The position numbers were made by a program, and so were the translations under genes. DNA of 32,969 nucleotides from Phycisphaerales bacterium. GTDB taxonomy: Bacteria > Planctomycetota > Phycisphaerae > Sedimentisphaerales > Anaerobacaceae. Below, in pieces: positions 1 through 8,733 of the stretch; position 1 is the stretch's first letter; every line of letters begins with the position of its first letter. Location of the stretch: the NCBI GenBank assembly GCA_020343675.1, contig CP070806.1, positions 158,281 to 191,249 on the forward strand. Reading direction: 5' to 3'. Under the pieces are notes generated by a model, which did no database searches, was not told where the DNA came from, and worked only from the letters and a program-made list of their open reading frames with translations.

Positions 1-1998
1 CGTTTTCAGGTCGTGAGCGGCTATGTAGGCAAACTCCTGAAGTTCCTTGTTCGTCCGTGTCAGTTCCTGGTTGGCCGATTCCAAGTCCCTGTTGAGCCTG
101 TCCAGCGCTTCTTCGACCTTCCTGCGTTCAGTGATGTCAAGTCCATAGGCGTTCACATAGCCCGCCTCAGCTATCGGCGTCAGCGTCATCAGGAATATGC
201 GGCCATTGGAACAGATGAACTCAAAGGAGCACAGTGTTCCGGAAGCCACCATTTCTTCGATCCTCGTGCAGCAGTCATGTGGAACCTTCTGACCTTGCTG
301 GATTGCCCATGTCTGAAGTACCGGGCGGCTCGCTTCATTGGCGAACAGGACGACGCCGGCGTCGGATATTCTCAGGACGGGATTGGGATTTTCCCTCGGG
401 AACCTCGCGAGGTTTTCCCGCTCCTGTTCGGCGCGCTTGTGAGCGGTGACATCGTTGACGATGCTGAGCAGATGTTTGTTGCCTTCATACATCGTCGTTG
501 TTGTGCTTACTTCAACATGGATTGTCGTACCGTCTTTGCGGATACCTCTGTATTCAGCACGAAACTCTCCTGTCCCGGCCAGAATTGCCACATGTTCGTC
601 AAGAACGTGGCCGTCGTCGGGATGAATCAGTTTCTTCGCAGGTACACCGGCGAACTCTTCGGGCAAGTAGCCGTAGATCTGCGACGCCTTGGGATTGGCG
701 CCGATAATCCGTCCGTTGGAGTCAATAACAAGTATTGCCTCGCAGGCCGAATTGAAGATATTGCGATATCGTTCTTCGCTTGCGAGGAGTTCCTGCTCCG
801 CTTTTTCGCGCTCGGCGATCTCGCTTTTCAGCTTCTGTTGAGAGATCACGAGTTCCGCCGTGAACAGTTTTGACCGGGCGATCCGCTGGAAAATGACCAG
901 GGCCAGGACTGTAAGCAGGCCGGTAAATCCAAGACCCGAGACCATTGTTATCCACGGGATAGAGGTTCGTGTTTTGGCAAGCAAAGCGGGCAAGGCGGTG
1001 CAAAGAACGACCCACTTTCTGTTTGCCACGGGCAATATCGCACTCGATCGCGGACCCGCCGATTCAGACGCTCGTAGAGCAGGACAAGGCCCGAATGCCG
1101 CGTCATCGGCAGGTGTGCAAGTGCGTGACAGGTGGGAACCGAGCTGACATCGGCCGTGGGGTGCTGAGGGGTCACAAAGATGAACGTCCATTCCGAACGG
1201 TTCGAAATGGCTCATGACTTCATCCAGGAAGAAACTCATCTCCACGGCGACGATCGCGAAGCCATCGAGGTTCTTCCGGCGGTTTTCGATTGAATCACAC
1301 GGGGCCCCTTTGTGGTAAACCGGCTTGAAGGCAAACACGCCACATTGTCCGCCGGTCCTCTGGCCCAGCATGACGGGGTTGCTGACCGACGGTTGGCCAT
1401 TGTCGCGTGCCCATCTCAGACAATCGGCCAGCACAGGATCACAGCCGAGATCAAAACCCAGGGCCGCTTCGTTAGCGCTTATGGGCTCGATGAAAGAGAC
1501 TGGATAATACTCCTGGCGCCGAGCCGCCCGCGCCATCTGGCCCTGACTTGTTCTTTCATTGAACTCAAAGTCGATGCAGCCGTCTTCCCTCGCGGCCGCT
1601 TCGTACACGGCACGCTGGGCATCGGGAATCCTCGGCACCCATCCTAGAGCGTGGATCTCGGGGTGATGGGCGAGATAGGGCTGCACAAATCCCCTGAACT
1701 CCAGCCGGTTAACCTCAGTCAGATTGTTGTGCAGACCGGCAACCCAATCCAGCGCGTGCAGACTTTCTTCGATATGGGCCTTGAGTTCGGAAATGCGTTC
1801 TCTCGCCGTTTGTTCGAAGCTGGTCCTGAGTTTGGCCTGTTCCTCACGACGGAGTGCGACACACAAGAGGGTTGACGCCGCGATTCCCGCAGAGGCCAAA
1901 AGAATGAGCAGAATGACTTGACGGGGTGAGATCCCGGCGCGCAAGCGTGCATCTTGCTGCGTTACGTGACTTGCCGGTGACCTCGAACGTTCTCGCAT
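1..1998 (-). CDS. CHASE-PAS-PAS sensor histidine kinase, 3' end outside window
   Basis: Partial gene: 666 codons read without a stop from ATG 1998 to the window edge. It is a membrane sensor kinase that should sense an extracytoplasmic ligand and autophosphorylate. Visible order: TM1 around residues 26-46; a CHASE-type periplasmic domain around 75-300 with the family-like GFDLGCDP stretch; TM2 around 347-368; a short coiled coil; PAS1 around 405-525 (SEERYRNIF start, RKDGT); PAS2 around 530-640 ending in GLDITERRK; then a HisKA start. The last residues are AAHDLKT, with the phospho-accepting His at 662, so only the end of HisKA and the ATPase domain are missing. No clear Shine-Dalgarno precedes the ATG. 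It lies downstream of the chemoreceptor gene in the same direction but is separated from it by 240 bases and a hairpin, so it is probably a separate unit. The ligand cannot be read from the sequence. Confidence 0.9.
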   Translation of the reverse strand, partial: MRERSRSPASHVTQQDARLRAGISPRQVILLILLASAGIAASTLLCVALRREEQAKLRTSFEQTARERISELKAHIEESLHALDWVAGLHNNLTEVNRLEFRGFVQPYLAHHPEIHALGWVPRIPDAQRAVYEAAAREDGCIDFEFNERTSQGQMARAARRQEYYPVSFIEPISANEAALGFDLGCDPVLADCLRWARDNGQPSVSNPVMLGQRTGGQCGVFAFKPVYHKGAPCDSIENRRKNLDGFAIVAVEMSFFLDEVMSHFEPFGMDVHLCDPSAPHGRCQLGSHLSRTCTPADDAAFGPCPALRASESAGPRSSAILPVANRKWVVLCTALPALLAKTRTSIPWITMVSGLGFTGLLTVLALVIFQRIARSKLFTAELVISQQKLKSEIAEREKAEQELLASEERYRNIFNSACEAILVIDSNGRIIGANPKASQIYGYLPEEFAGVPAKKLIHPDDGHVLDEHVAILAGTGEFRAEYRGIRKDGTTIHVEVSTTTTMYEGNKHLLSIVNDVTAHKRAEQERENLARFPRENPNPVLRISDAGVVLFANEASRPVLQTWAIQQGQKVPHDCCTRIEEMVASGTLCSFEFICSNGRIFLMTLTPIAEAGYVNAYGLDITERRKVEEALDRLNRDLESANQELTRTNKELQEFAYIAAHDLKT

Positions 1999-2171
1999 AA
2001 CGGCCCCATATCTACAAACAAGATGGCTCCCAGGCGTTTTGCAGGTTTTCTTCAGGTGCTGTTCTTGTGTTGCTTCATGCTGAGGAGATTCATCCACCCA
2101 AACGTTGCATTGAGAGAACCAGCCCCCCAGTACGGCGGTTCAGACCCTGTGTCTTTCGCATAGACACACAA

Positions 2172-2204
2172 TTCCAGGCGGGCACGGGAAGTGCCCGCCT
2201 GGAA
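2172..2204 (-). terminator. Perfect 14-bp hairpin after the chemoreceptor gene
   Basis: Arms TTCCAGGCGGGCAC (2172-2185) and GTGCCCGCCTGGAA (2191-2204) pair perfectly around a 5-base loop, 35 bases beyond the stop of the minus-strand chemoreceptor gene. Read on the minus strand the stem is followed by TTGTGTGTC, a weak U-rich tail. A second small hairpin, TGTGTCT/AGACACA at 2148-2168, follows at once. It most likely ends the cheW-receptor transcript before the CHASE kinase gene. Confidence 0.75.
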
Positions 2205-2238
2205 CAGAATAAATCCACTACAGACAGATCTCTAATTG

Positions 2239-4509
2239 TCAGCTGTTAAACTCCTGGAATTCGTTCTCGTTGGCGCTTGGGTCGTCATCCAGTGGAATCG
2301 CCGCTGCAGCCGCCTGTTTTGAGCTGCCACGGTGCAGATCCTTGTAGAAATTACACGTCAGACAACCGCCCCGTTTATCGGCCCAGGTGCCCTGTACCTT
2401 GCCGCCGCAGAATGTCCCGGCGACATGCCAGCAGTTTCTGCCGCTGTCAGGATAGGCAGGGCATATACCTAGTTCAGCAACGTTGCTGCCGCCGGGCGTG
2501 CGCCCGCACTTTTTTACTTCCCAGCAGTTGGGTCCCGTCTTGGCGGCTATTTGATGGAAAGCCTGGTCCGATTGCCGCACCTGCCGATGACCTTCGCTGC
2601 GATGTCTCTGCTGGGACCGGTGCTGCTTATGGGTACCGGCCTGAGGATAGTGGCCATGATGAACACTGCCAGGCGAGCCGCTCCCGATATTGGTCAGAGT
2701 AAACTCCTGCACCATGCTCTGGAGCGATTCGGCTTGAGAGTTGAGCTCTTCGGCGGCGCTGGCGCTTTCCTCGGCGTTGGCCGCGTTCTGCTGCGTGACC
2801 TTGTCCATCTGCGCGACGGCATTATTGACCTGGTCGATTCCCTGTGCCTGCTCGCCTGAGGCGGCAGCGATCTCGCCGACAAGGTCGGTGGTCTTACCGA
2901 TGCTCTGGACGATTTCTTCGAGCACCTTGGCCACTTCATTGGCAATATCCACGCCGCTCTTTGAGTTCTTGACCGATTCTTCGATCATGTTGGCCGTGTT
3001 CTTGGCGGCCTCAGCCGAACGCATCGCAAGATTTCGGACCTCTTCGGCCACCACGGCAAAGCCTTTGCCGGCCTCGCCCGCTCGGGCGGCTTCGACCGCA
3101 GCGTTCAGGGCAAGCAGATTCGTCTGGAACGCGATCTCATCGATGACCTTGATAATCTTGGCCGTCTCGTCGGAGCTTTTTTGGATATCATTGATAGCAT
3201 CGCTCATCCTGGTCATCGACTCAGTGCCGGTGTTAGCGGCCTTGCGTGCCTCGGCAGCTAAGGTATTGGCCTGCTGGGCGTTGTCGGCATTCTGCTTGGT
3301 CATAGAGGACATTTCCTCAAGGCTCGATGAGGTCTCCTCCAGACCGGCGGCCTGTTCGGTTGTACCTTCGGCAAGCGTCTGCGACGAGGCAGATATCTGC
3401 TCGCCCGCCGAGCCGACCTGCTCGACGGCTTCCGAAACCTGGGCGAGCGCTTCTTCGATCGCAGCCAACGTATTGTTCACATTCTCCTTGAAGTGGGCAA
3501 ACTGACCTTTGTAATCGCCCACGACTCTCTTGGTGAGGTCCTTTCTTGCGGCTCCTTCGAGCACGCTTCCAGCTTCCTCCAATGGCTCGACAATGCTGTC
3601 AAGCATCTCGTTGATGCCTTCGCGAAGGGCCTTGTAGTCCCCTGTTGCCGTACCCATTTCCGCCCGCTCGTTGAGCTGGCCGTTACGGGCCGCCTTGATC
3701 AGTCGAGCCACCTCCTTGAGCGTCCCTTTCTGCTCGGTCTGATCAACAACCACTTCGAGACCGCCATAGGGATTACCTTCCTTGTCAAATAGTGCCGAGC
3801 ACACCGCCATGACCGGGATCTTCTGCCCCCTGCGTGTGGTCGCCTCTACTTCACCGGTAATGACCTCCTTGTTCTGCATGCAATTCTTGATGGTACACTG
3901 GGCGGTGCCGCAAATCTCGGTCTGGCACATATCCGCACAGGTCATTTTGCCAACGACCTCTTCACGTGTGTAGCCCAGCGCATTAAGGACGGCATCGTTG
4001 GCCGACTGGATCACAAGGTCCTTGTCAGTGACAAACATCGGCGCCCCGATGCTGTTGAGAATATTCTCCATCTTGAATGTTGCCTCGACCACGGCTGAGC
4101 GGTCACCGATGACTTCCATGCCACCGACCGCTTCACCCTTCTCGTCAAACAAAGCAGAGCACTGCGCCGAGACGGGTACTTGGGTGCCGTCACGCTTTGT
4201 GGCAACGGTTTCGCCGAATATCGGCTTGCCTGTCTTCATGCAGTTCTTGATCGTGCAGTTGTCGGTTCCGCAAAGCGGTGTCTTGCACAGGTCTGCGCAG
4301 GTCATTTTGCCGACCACTTCTTCGCGGGTGTAGCCCATGGCATTGAGCGCCGTATCGTTGATACGGGTAATGACAAGATTCTTGTCGGTCACAAACATCG
4401 GTGCGGCCATGCTGGAGAAGATGTTCTCCCATTGTTTGACCTGGGATTGGCCACGCGTGGATCGGACCGACGGCTTTTTTGTTCCGGATTTCTTCGATTC
4501 TTTCGCCAT
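2239..4509 (-). CDS. Soluble methyl-accepting chemotaxis protein with two Cys-rich PAS domains and a two-CW C-terminus
   Basis: Chemoreceptor of 756 residues with no membrane segment, so it should signal from the cytoplasm to CheA/CheW. PAS1 (about 28-140) and PAS2 (148-262) are tandem copies. Their cysteines, 71/75/80/85/90/117 and 191/195/200/205/210/237, repeat at exactly 120 residues (pattern C-x3-C-x4-C-x4-C-x4-C). A HAMP-like stretch (about 265-360) leads into the MA coiled coil, whose conserved tip is near 456-495. After a His-rich linker (617-652) comes a two-CW-type Cys module (C662, C668, C683, C693, C701, C716, C719). The C-terminus reads EFQEFNS. ATG 4509 was chosen over the in-frame TTG at 4524 because GGAG sits 9 bases before the ATG. 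The cysteines suggest redox, metal or cofactor sensing, which is inference. The gene follows cheW and the DUF3034-like gene, 117 bases after the latter. Confidence 0.93.
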   Translation of the reverse strand: MAKESKKSGTKKPSVRSTRGQSQVKQWENIFSSMAAPMFVTDKNLVITRINDTALNAMGYTREEVVGKMTCADLCKTPLCGTDNCTIKNCMKTGKPIFGETVATKRDGTQVPVSAQCSALFDEKGEAVGGMEVIGDRSAVVEATFKMENILNSIGAPMFVTDKDLVIQSANDAVLNALGYTREEVVGKMTCADMCQTEICGTAQCTIKNCMQNKEVITGEVEATTRRGQKIPVMAVCSALFDKEGNPYGGLEVVVDQTEQKGTLKEVARLIKAARNGQLNERAEMGTATGDYKALREGINEMLDSIVEPLEEAGSVLEGAARKDLTKRVVGDYKGQFAHFKENVNNTLAAIEEALAQVSEAVEQVGSAGEQISASSQTLAEGTTEQAAGLEETSSSLEEMSSMTKQNADNAQQANTLAAEARKAANTGTESMTRMSDAINDIQKSSDETAKIIKVIDEIAFQTNLLALNAAVEAARAGEAGKGFAVVAEEVRNLAMRSAEAAKNTANMIEESVKNSKSGVDIANEVAKVLEEIVQSIGKTTDLVGEIAAASGEQAQGIDQVNNAVAQMDKVTQQNAANAEESASAAEELNSQAESLQSMVQEFTLTNIGSGSPGSVHHGHYPQAGTHKQHRSQQRHRSEGHRQVRQSDQAFHQIAAKTGPNCWEVKKCGRTPGGSNVAELGICPAYPDSGRNCWHVAGTFCGGKVQGTWADKRGGCLTCNFYKDLHRGSSKQAAAAAIPLDDDPSANENEFQEFNS

Positions 4510-4626
4510 CTTTTCGTACTCCAAAAAAGGTTTTTCTGCTTTGTTTTGTCCGGCGGCCTCACGTGGGGTCTCTGACGTACAGATTCACAACAGATGCTGC
4601 GTCGCCGGATAGCGTCGGCACAAACA

Positions 4627-5541
4627 TCAGAATTCGTGCTTCACCTGGATTCCGAATGCGCTTTGTTCCCGATGATTGGCGACGTTGCCTAGATTTGCAT
4701 AGCCGCCGGATATGGTCGTGTGGTCGTTCAGAACATAACCCAGGCACAGTGTCCACCAATCGTTTTCCGCCTTTACCAGGTGGTAGCCCCCTGTGCTGAA
4801 CTGGTCCATCAAGTCGGATTTCTGACGATATTCAGCAGCAAAGGCGAGCCGGTCGGTCAGAAAAGCGATCACGCTGCCTTCAAACGTTGTGCGTCTTTCC
4901 CCGGCAAATCCGAAGAGGCCGGTGTGAATGGCATCGCCATTGCGGACTCCCGCCGAGACGATGACCGGTCGAGGCAGCAAATCCGTGACCGTCTTGCTTG
5001 CAACAAAGGTGAATTCCATGCCGCGGCTGTGGTCCGAACCCAGCGTGTCCAGAAGACCGCCAAGGTCATCATCGAGCTCTGTCTGACCTTCATTCCACTT
5101 CAGGTGGGTGCCAAATGTTACCGCCGGCATCCAGGGACATTCGAAATCGCCCTCCTTAACCGTCATGATCCGGAAATTGAGGTTGTGCAGACCCAGATGT
5201 TGGCTGACGCTCGCTCCCGCCGCCGCCTTGACGTCATCAGGCCAGTCCCCCAAGCCAAACCGCTCGTACGCGTAGCCGACCTCGATGGGTCCCCAGAGGT
5301 TCTCTGTTACCGCAAAGGATTCCAGATCCTTTTCGCCCAAGAACACGGCCGTTGTGGAGACACTCGGCAAACCGAAAGCCTTACCGTCGTCAGCAGGATT
5401 GGCCAGATAGGCGGTACCGGACAGGCATACGCCACTGGTGCCCTCGATGGTGTGCAGGGGTAAGGGCGGACCCGCCTGGGCGATGCCCGATAGGGCAAGA
5501 ACGATCGCCAAAACAACAAAGTACTTCACTCTCTTAACCAT
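4627..5541 (-). CDS. DUF3034-like outer-membrane beta-barrel protein
   Basis: A 304-residue exported protein. Residues 1-23 form a signal peptide (KR positive end, VVLAIVLALSG core, AQA-G cleavage site). The rest alternates polar and hydrophobic residues as in an outer-membrane barrel and ends in Phe (VKHEF), as barrels recognised by the Bam machinery often do. The opening LPLHTIEGTSGVCL and the closing GGYANLGNVA resemble my memory of the DUF3034 family; that is recognition from memory, not a search. AAGGAG lies 6 bases before the ATG and overlaps the cheW stop. The 15-base gap after cheW makes co-transcription very likely. An outer-membrane protein between cheW and a receptor gene is unusual; it could be a porin or an envelope component linked to the sensed signal. 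Substrate unknown. Confidence 0.7.
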   Translation of the reverse strand: MVKRVKYFVVLAIVLALSGIAQAGPPLPLHTIEGTSGVCLSGTAYLANPADDGKAFGLPSVSTTAVFLGEKDLESFAVTENLWGPIEVGYAYERFGLGDWPDDVKAAAGASVSQHLGLHNLNFRIMTVKEGDFECPWMPAVTFGTHLKWNEGQTELDDDLGGLLDTLGSDHSRGMEFTFVASKTVTDLLPRPVIVSAGVRNGDAIHTGLFGFAGERRTTFEGSVIAFLTDRLAFAAEYRQKSDLMDQFSTGGYHLVKAENDWWTLCLGYVLNDHTTISGGYANLGNVANHREQSAFGIQVKHEF

Positions 5542-5556
5542 TTCAGGCTCCTTTCA

Positions 5557-6186
5557 CTATGATACGTTGTCCGCAGACTCATCCGGAGCGGACTCGGTCT
5601 GCGACGGCTCGGGGCGGGGTCCTACCTGCTGTATTGGCTCAGATTTGGACTGAACGTTTTGGCCCCTCTGGCTTTGGTCCGCATACTGCGAGGCAGCCAA
5701 GTCCACCTTCGAAAGGACCTCATCGATATCCAGCAGTATCTTCACGGATTCAGCGATCTTCCCCATGCCAAGAATGAAGTCCGTGTTGACGGACGAGCCA
5801 AACTGCGGCGCTTGTTCTATATTCTCACCGGCTATATCGAGTACCTCCTGTACGCGGTCAACCACAATTCCGGTGCTGAAATTGCGGTTGCCCCGAGATG
5901 TCTCGACAACAATGATGCATGTCTGCTCGGTGACATCGGTTGTCTCCATGCCGAACTTGGCCCGCAAATCGATGACCGGGATGACCTGTCCGCGCAGATT
6001 GATTACGCCCTTGACATGAGCCGGAGTCTGCGGGACGGCCGTGATGTCCATGTAGCCGATAATCTCACGGACCTTCAAAATCTCCAGGCCATACTCCTCG
6101 GGACCAAGGGCAAAGGTAAGGTACTTACCTTCCTTCTCCATGATCGCTTTGTTCAATTGCTCTGTTTGAGCTGTCGCTTGAGTCAT
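5557..6186 (-). CDS. cheW: Chemotaxis coupling protein CheW
   Basis: CheW links receptors to the CheA kinase in the cytoplasmic array. The protein has 209 residues. The CheW/SH3-like domain spans about 18-165, with the typical VREIIGYMDITAVP and KGVINLRGQVIPVIDLR stretches. A hydrophilic, Gln/Pro/Glu-rich tail of about 45 residues (QSKSEPIQQVGPRPEPSQ and beyond) is longer than in ordinary CheW and looks disordered. AAGGAG sits 7 bases before the ATG. It is the first gene of a minus-strand set with the DUF3034-like gene and the receptor gene, and lies apart from the main plus-strand che block, which has no cheW of its own. This CheW is therefore the likely partner of the CheA at 10647. Confidence 0.95.
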   Translation of the reverse strand: MTQATAQTEQLNKAIMEKEGKYLTFALGPEEYGLEILKVREIIGYMDITAVPQTPAHVKGVINLRGQVIPVIDLRAKFGMETTDVTEQTCIIVVETSRGNRNFSTGIVVDRVQEVLDIAGENIEQAPQFGSSVNTDFILGMGKIAESVKILLDIDEVLSKVDLAASQYADQSQRGQNVQSKSEPIQQVGPRPEPSQTESAPDESADNVS

Positions 6187-6932
6187 AATGAATCTCCTTG
6201 AACTCTTAACCCTACAAACGTGTAGTCACAGAAAACATCAAGACGTTGCAGCCGTTCAGTACCGACCATGGAACCAACGACGGGGCCTCTGACATGACCT
6301 GTCGCCGTTTGACGCGGTCTTGATACTCATCTGCAGCGCCCTTCTGAAGTGCCATCCATCCGATGCTGTTCTTGGCTTCGACAGGGCCTCTTGACAGTTT
6401 GACCCGGACGACGGCACGAGCCGACAAATCACAACTCCCTCTCTGACGGTATGTCGAAGAGTCACAAATAAGGCACTGATCTTTCTGCGGTTAGTTTTTT
6501 GGCGTGTCTTGTTGAGTGGTTCTGTCCAGCTTCTTGTTCACGAACAGACTGACTTGCTTGACTATCCGGTTTCGCAATTTCGCCAAACTAACCTCTGCAA
6601 TATTTCAACCCCATAAAGTGCTTGGTGGACTGTTCGACCAGTTTCGGGCGCAAGTTAATTTCGGAAACTACGTGATTGTGTGGGGAGGTCCCGGGCAAAA
6701 TGCACTTCGGTGACAGTGTGGGACATAAAGAAGGCTGCAGATGCCCGGCATTCGTGACACCGGGAAGGGCTGGCCAAACGTACCGTCTCAGCAGCAGCCC
6801 GAGAATCTGCGTTCACCCTCGTTCTGCTTTGGACGGCAAGAGGGCTCGTTCGACCTGTCGATTGAGGTAATACAGAAGTCCGGATTCCCGGGGGATTTGG
6901 CCGGATGAGCCCTCTTCAAACGGACCAGACAT
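6187..6932. other. Gene-poor spacer of 746 bases
   Basis: No convincing gene. The short open frames here (for example + 6516-6713 and - 6212-6427) lack ribosome sites and recognisable protein character. The region should hold the promoter of the minus-strand cheW set, but I cannot point to a good sigma-70 pair. CAAA-N15-GTCGAA on the minus strand near 6380-6404 is a weak sigma-28-like match with spacing one base shorter than the two better sites in this window. Confidence 0.5.
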
Positions 6933-7313
6933 TCATGCAATCCCTATCGCAATGGCTTGTCTGACCAGGTCGGCCGCGCTGCACGCGTTCAGTTTTCGCA
7001 TTAGTCGATGCCGGTGATATTCGACCGTTCGCTGGCTGCGGCACAGCGCCCGGGCAATTTGTTTATTGGTCTTGCCCGCGATGATTGACCGCAGAATCTG
7101 CGTCTCACGCCGGGTCAGAGGTTCGGCAATTATCGATCCGTCATTCCTTAGGGACGCCGGATTGACGAGGGTCTCTTCCAAAAGGCCATCGAGCTGGGAT
7201 GAGCATACATTCCCTTCACCAGGAGACTTCGCGTCCAATGGGCCCTCACTCGCACTTGGATTCGATGCCACGCCGTTTGCACACACCGGACTGGGCCTCT
7301 CAAATGTTTTCAT
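6933..7313 (-). CDS. Orphan LuxR/GerE-type DNA-binding protein
   Basis: A small transcription regulator of 126 residues. Residues 64-126 are a LuxR-type helix-turn-helix: LTRRETQILRSIIAGKTNKQIA, then the recognition region RSQRTVEYHRHRLMRKL. The first 63 residues are Ser/Gly/Asn-rich and show no receiver, PAS or autoinducer-binding domain. This is a DNA-binding module without its usual input domain. The ATG at 7313 has no clear Shine-Dalgarno. An open frame of doubtful reality upstream (7582-7310) ends in an ATGA overlap with this start. It lies between the cheW set and the main che block and might regulate either one; that is inference from position. Confidence 0.75.
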   Translation of the reverse strand: MKTFERPSPVCANGVASNPSASEGPLDAKSPGEGNVCSSQLDGLLEETLVNPASLRNDGSIIAEPLTRRETQILRSIIAGKTNKQIARALCRSQRTVEYHRHRLMRKLNACSAADLVRQAIAIGIA

Positions 7314-7770
7314 ACGATACGGCCATCACTGGGTATCACAGCAATCATTGGCCTTACAGGGCTTTGATCGGCAAGAGCCGAAGACATCTGCATGCAGGAT
7401 ATTCCCCGATATGGGCTCCCAAAAGGATGATTCAAGATTAGGATAATGCTCATTGGGTTTGCCATTGAACGAACGATGCTGGATCCTCGGCTTGTCACCA
7501 CATACACAATCATGCCGCGAGAAGTGAATCCGTGCGGGCTCTCAGATAAGAGCTGGCAATACGACGGGCGCAGAAGTAGCAACAGGCAGGGGCCAAAAGG
7601 AAACTCTCAGCCTCAGTTTCGGACTTTTTTGCTAAAGTGCTCGCAAGAATCTATCGAAAAGAGGACATAGGTATTGTGAGCACGACTGGTAGTCACAGAA
7701 GCTCACGGTGGACATCCACTCGTGTGGATGCACCCTGAGGTTTCAGGTTCAACAGTTGGGGGAAAGCCTA
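7314..7770. other. Spacer before the main che block
   Basis: 457 bases between the LuxR-type gene and the first cheY. Its only supported content is the sigma-28-like promoter near 7633-7660. A minus-strand open frame (7582-7310, TTG start) has no family resemblance and poor coding character; I do not call it. Confidence 0.5.
7633..7660 (+). promoter_or_regulatory. Sigma-28-like promoter upstream of the first cheY
   Basis: TAAA at 7633-7636, a 16-base gap, then ATCGAAAA at 7653-7660. The known FliA consensus is TAAAGTTT-N11-GCCGATAA, in which TAAA is followed by 15 bases; here the gap is one longer and the -10 keeps the CGA and final AA. It lies 110 bases before the cheY ATG. The same layout recurs before cheA. 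Confidence 0.5.
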
Positions 7771-8145
7771 ATGGCTAAGTCAATAATGATTGTGGACGAC
7801 TCCGCGACGATGAGGAAAATCATCATGCGGACCGTGCGCGTTGCCGGTCTGGACATCGGCGAGACCCACGAGGCCGGCAACGGTAAAGAAGCACTCGAGA
7901 AACTCAAAGCTTCCGGCGCGGACATCATGCTATGTGACATCAACATGCCGGAAATGACCGGCCCTGAGTTGGTCAAGAAAGTCCGGGAATTGCCCAGTTG
8001 TGCGCAAACCAAAATCGTTATGGTATCGACGGAAACGGCCAAAGATATCGTTGACGACGTCCTCACAAGCGGAGCCAATGACTATATCAGCAAGCCGTTT
8101 ACACCTGAGAAGTTCAAGGAAAAACTCGCGCCACTGATGAATTAG
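7771..8145 (+). CDS. cheY: CheY-type single-domain response regulator (first copy)
   Basis: A 124-residue receiver domain with no output domain, as in CheY, which carries the phosphoryl signal from CheA. The acidic pocket D9/D10, phospho-acceptor D56 (LCDINMP), S86 (VSTE) and K108 (SKPFTP) are all present. The ATG at 7771 was preferred to earlier in-frame starts because GGGGG lies 8 bases upstream and translation begins directly with the first beta strand (KSIMIVDD). It opens the plus-strand che block, followed by a CheX-like gene, a frequent pairing of CheY with its phosphatase. It shares SATMRK-type and KPFTPEKFKE-type features with the second CheY at 14113, which suggests duplication. Confidence 0.95.
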   Translation: MAKSIMIVDDSATMRKIIMRTVRVAGLDIGETHEAGNGKEALEKLKASGADIMLCDINMPEMTGPELVKKVRELPSCAQTKIVMVSTETAKDIVDDVLTSGANDYISKPFTPEKFKEKLAPLMN

Positions 8146-8206
8146 GGTCAAGCTCGCCCGCACCGGCGCAAAGCGTTGAGTCGGGAATTAGCAGATGGGA
8201 GTCTCT

Positions 8207-8692
8207 ATGATGGTTGATGAGGTATGCCTCAACGAAGCGCTGCTGGCCGGCGCCACAGAAGTCTTTGAAACAATGATTTTCATGGACGTCAGGGCATCCG
8301 ACGAGAAGGAACAGCATCCAAAGGGCAATACTCTCCTGGGCTCGATCACCTTCACAGGAGAGATGGAAGGTTGCCTGGGGATTTGCTGCAGCGTCTCCTG
8401 CGCCAAAGCAATTGCCCAGAATATGCTTGGACTGACGAAGGCTGAAGAACTGGACGAGGCAGAAATAACCGATGCCATCGGCGAAGTCGCCAATATGGTG
8501 ATGGGCAGCGTCAAATCGAGAATACAGGAAACAGTCGGCAATCTGAATGTTTCGATCCCGACCGTGGTCAGAGGGCGATCCCTCGACAATAGCTTAGGGG
8601 ATCATCCAAACCCTACCCGTAAAACTCTCATGAGGCTCAACATCGCCGACGAATACACGGCCGAACTCTCGCTGTGGCACAGGCAGAGTTAA
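8207..8692 (+). CDS. CheX-like CheY-P phosphatase (first copy)
   Basis: A 161-residue protein of the CheC/CheX/FliY phosphatase type, which removes phosphate from CheY. The signature D-x3-E-x2-N is present as D89, E93, N96 (DAIGEVANM) with a downstream proline at 118; the gap from N to P is 21 residues against about 22 in the usual motif. One signature is visible, as in CheX, rather than the two of CheC. ATG 8207 follows GGGAG by 5 bases; ATG 8210 (gap 8) or ATG 8195 are possible starts. It follows the first cheY by 61 bases and probably acts on it. Family assignment rests on this motif and context. Confidence 0.82.
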   Translation: MMVDEVCLNEALLAGATEVFETMIFMDVRASDEKEQHPKGNTLLGSITFTGEMEGCLGICCSVSCAKAIAQNMLGLTKAEELDEAEITDAIGEVANMVMGSVKSRIQETVGNLNVSIPTVVRGRSLDNSLGDHPNPTRKTLMRLNIADEYTAELSLWHRQS

Positions 8693-8733
8693 TAGTAGCC
8701 TTTTGGGCTACGGAGCCGCCGGACAAGACAAAA

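Noticed and set aside
13..873. Open frame of 286 codons on the plus strand
   Set aside because: It lies opposite the CHASE-PAS kinase, whose minus-strand frame is continuous and shows clear PAS and HisKA motifs; the plus frame resembles no family.
2741..3505. Open frame of 254 codons on the plus strand
   Set aside because: Antisense shadow of the chemoreceptor coiled coil; Ala/Ser-rich only because it mirrors that sequence.
4549..4609. TCCGGCG and CGCCGGA inverted arms between the DUF3034-like gene and the receptor gene
   Set aside because: Seven-base arms 47 bases apart with no T-run are weak evidence for a terminator.
6614..6640. TAAAGTGC followed by TTCGACCA at sigma-28-like spacing
   Set aside because: Only the TCGA core matches in the -10, and no plus-strand gene lies downstream.
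7310..7582. 90-codon minus-strand frame ending in an ATGA overlap with the LuxR-type gene
   Set aside because: The overlap suggests coupling, but the frame starts with TTG, has no ribosome site and no recognisable protein character. It is kept as a doubtful possibility only.
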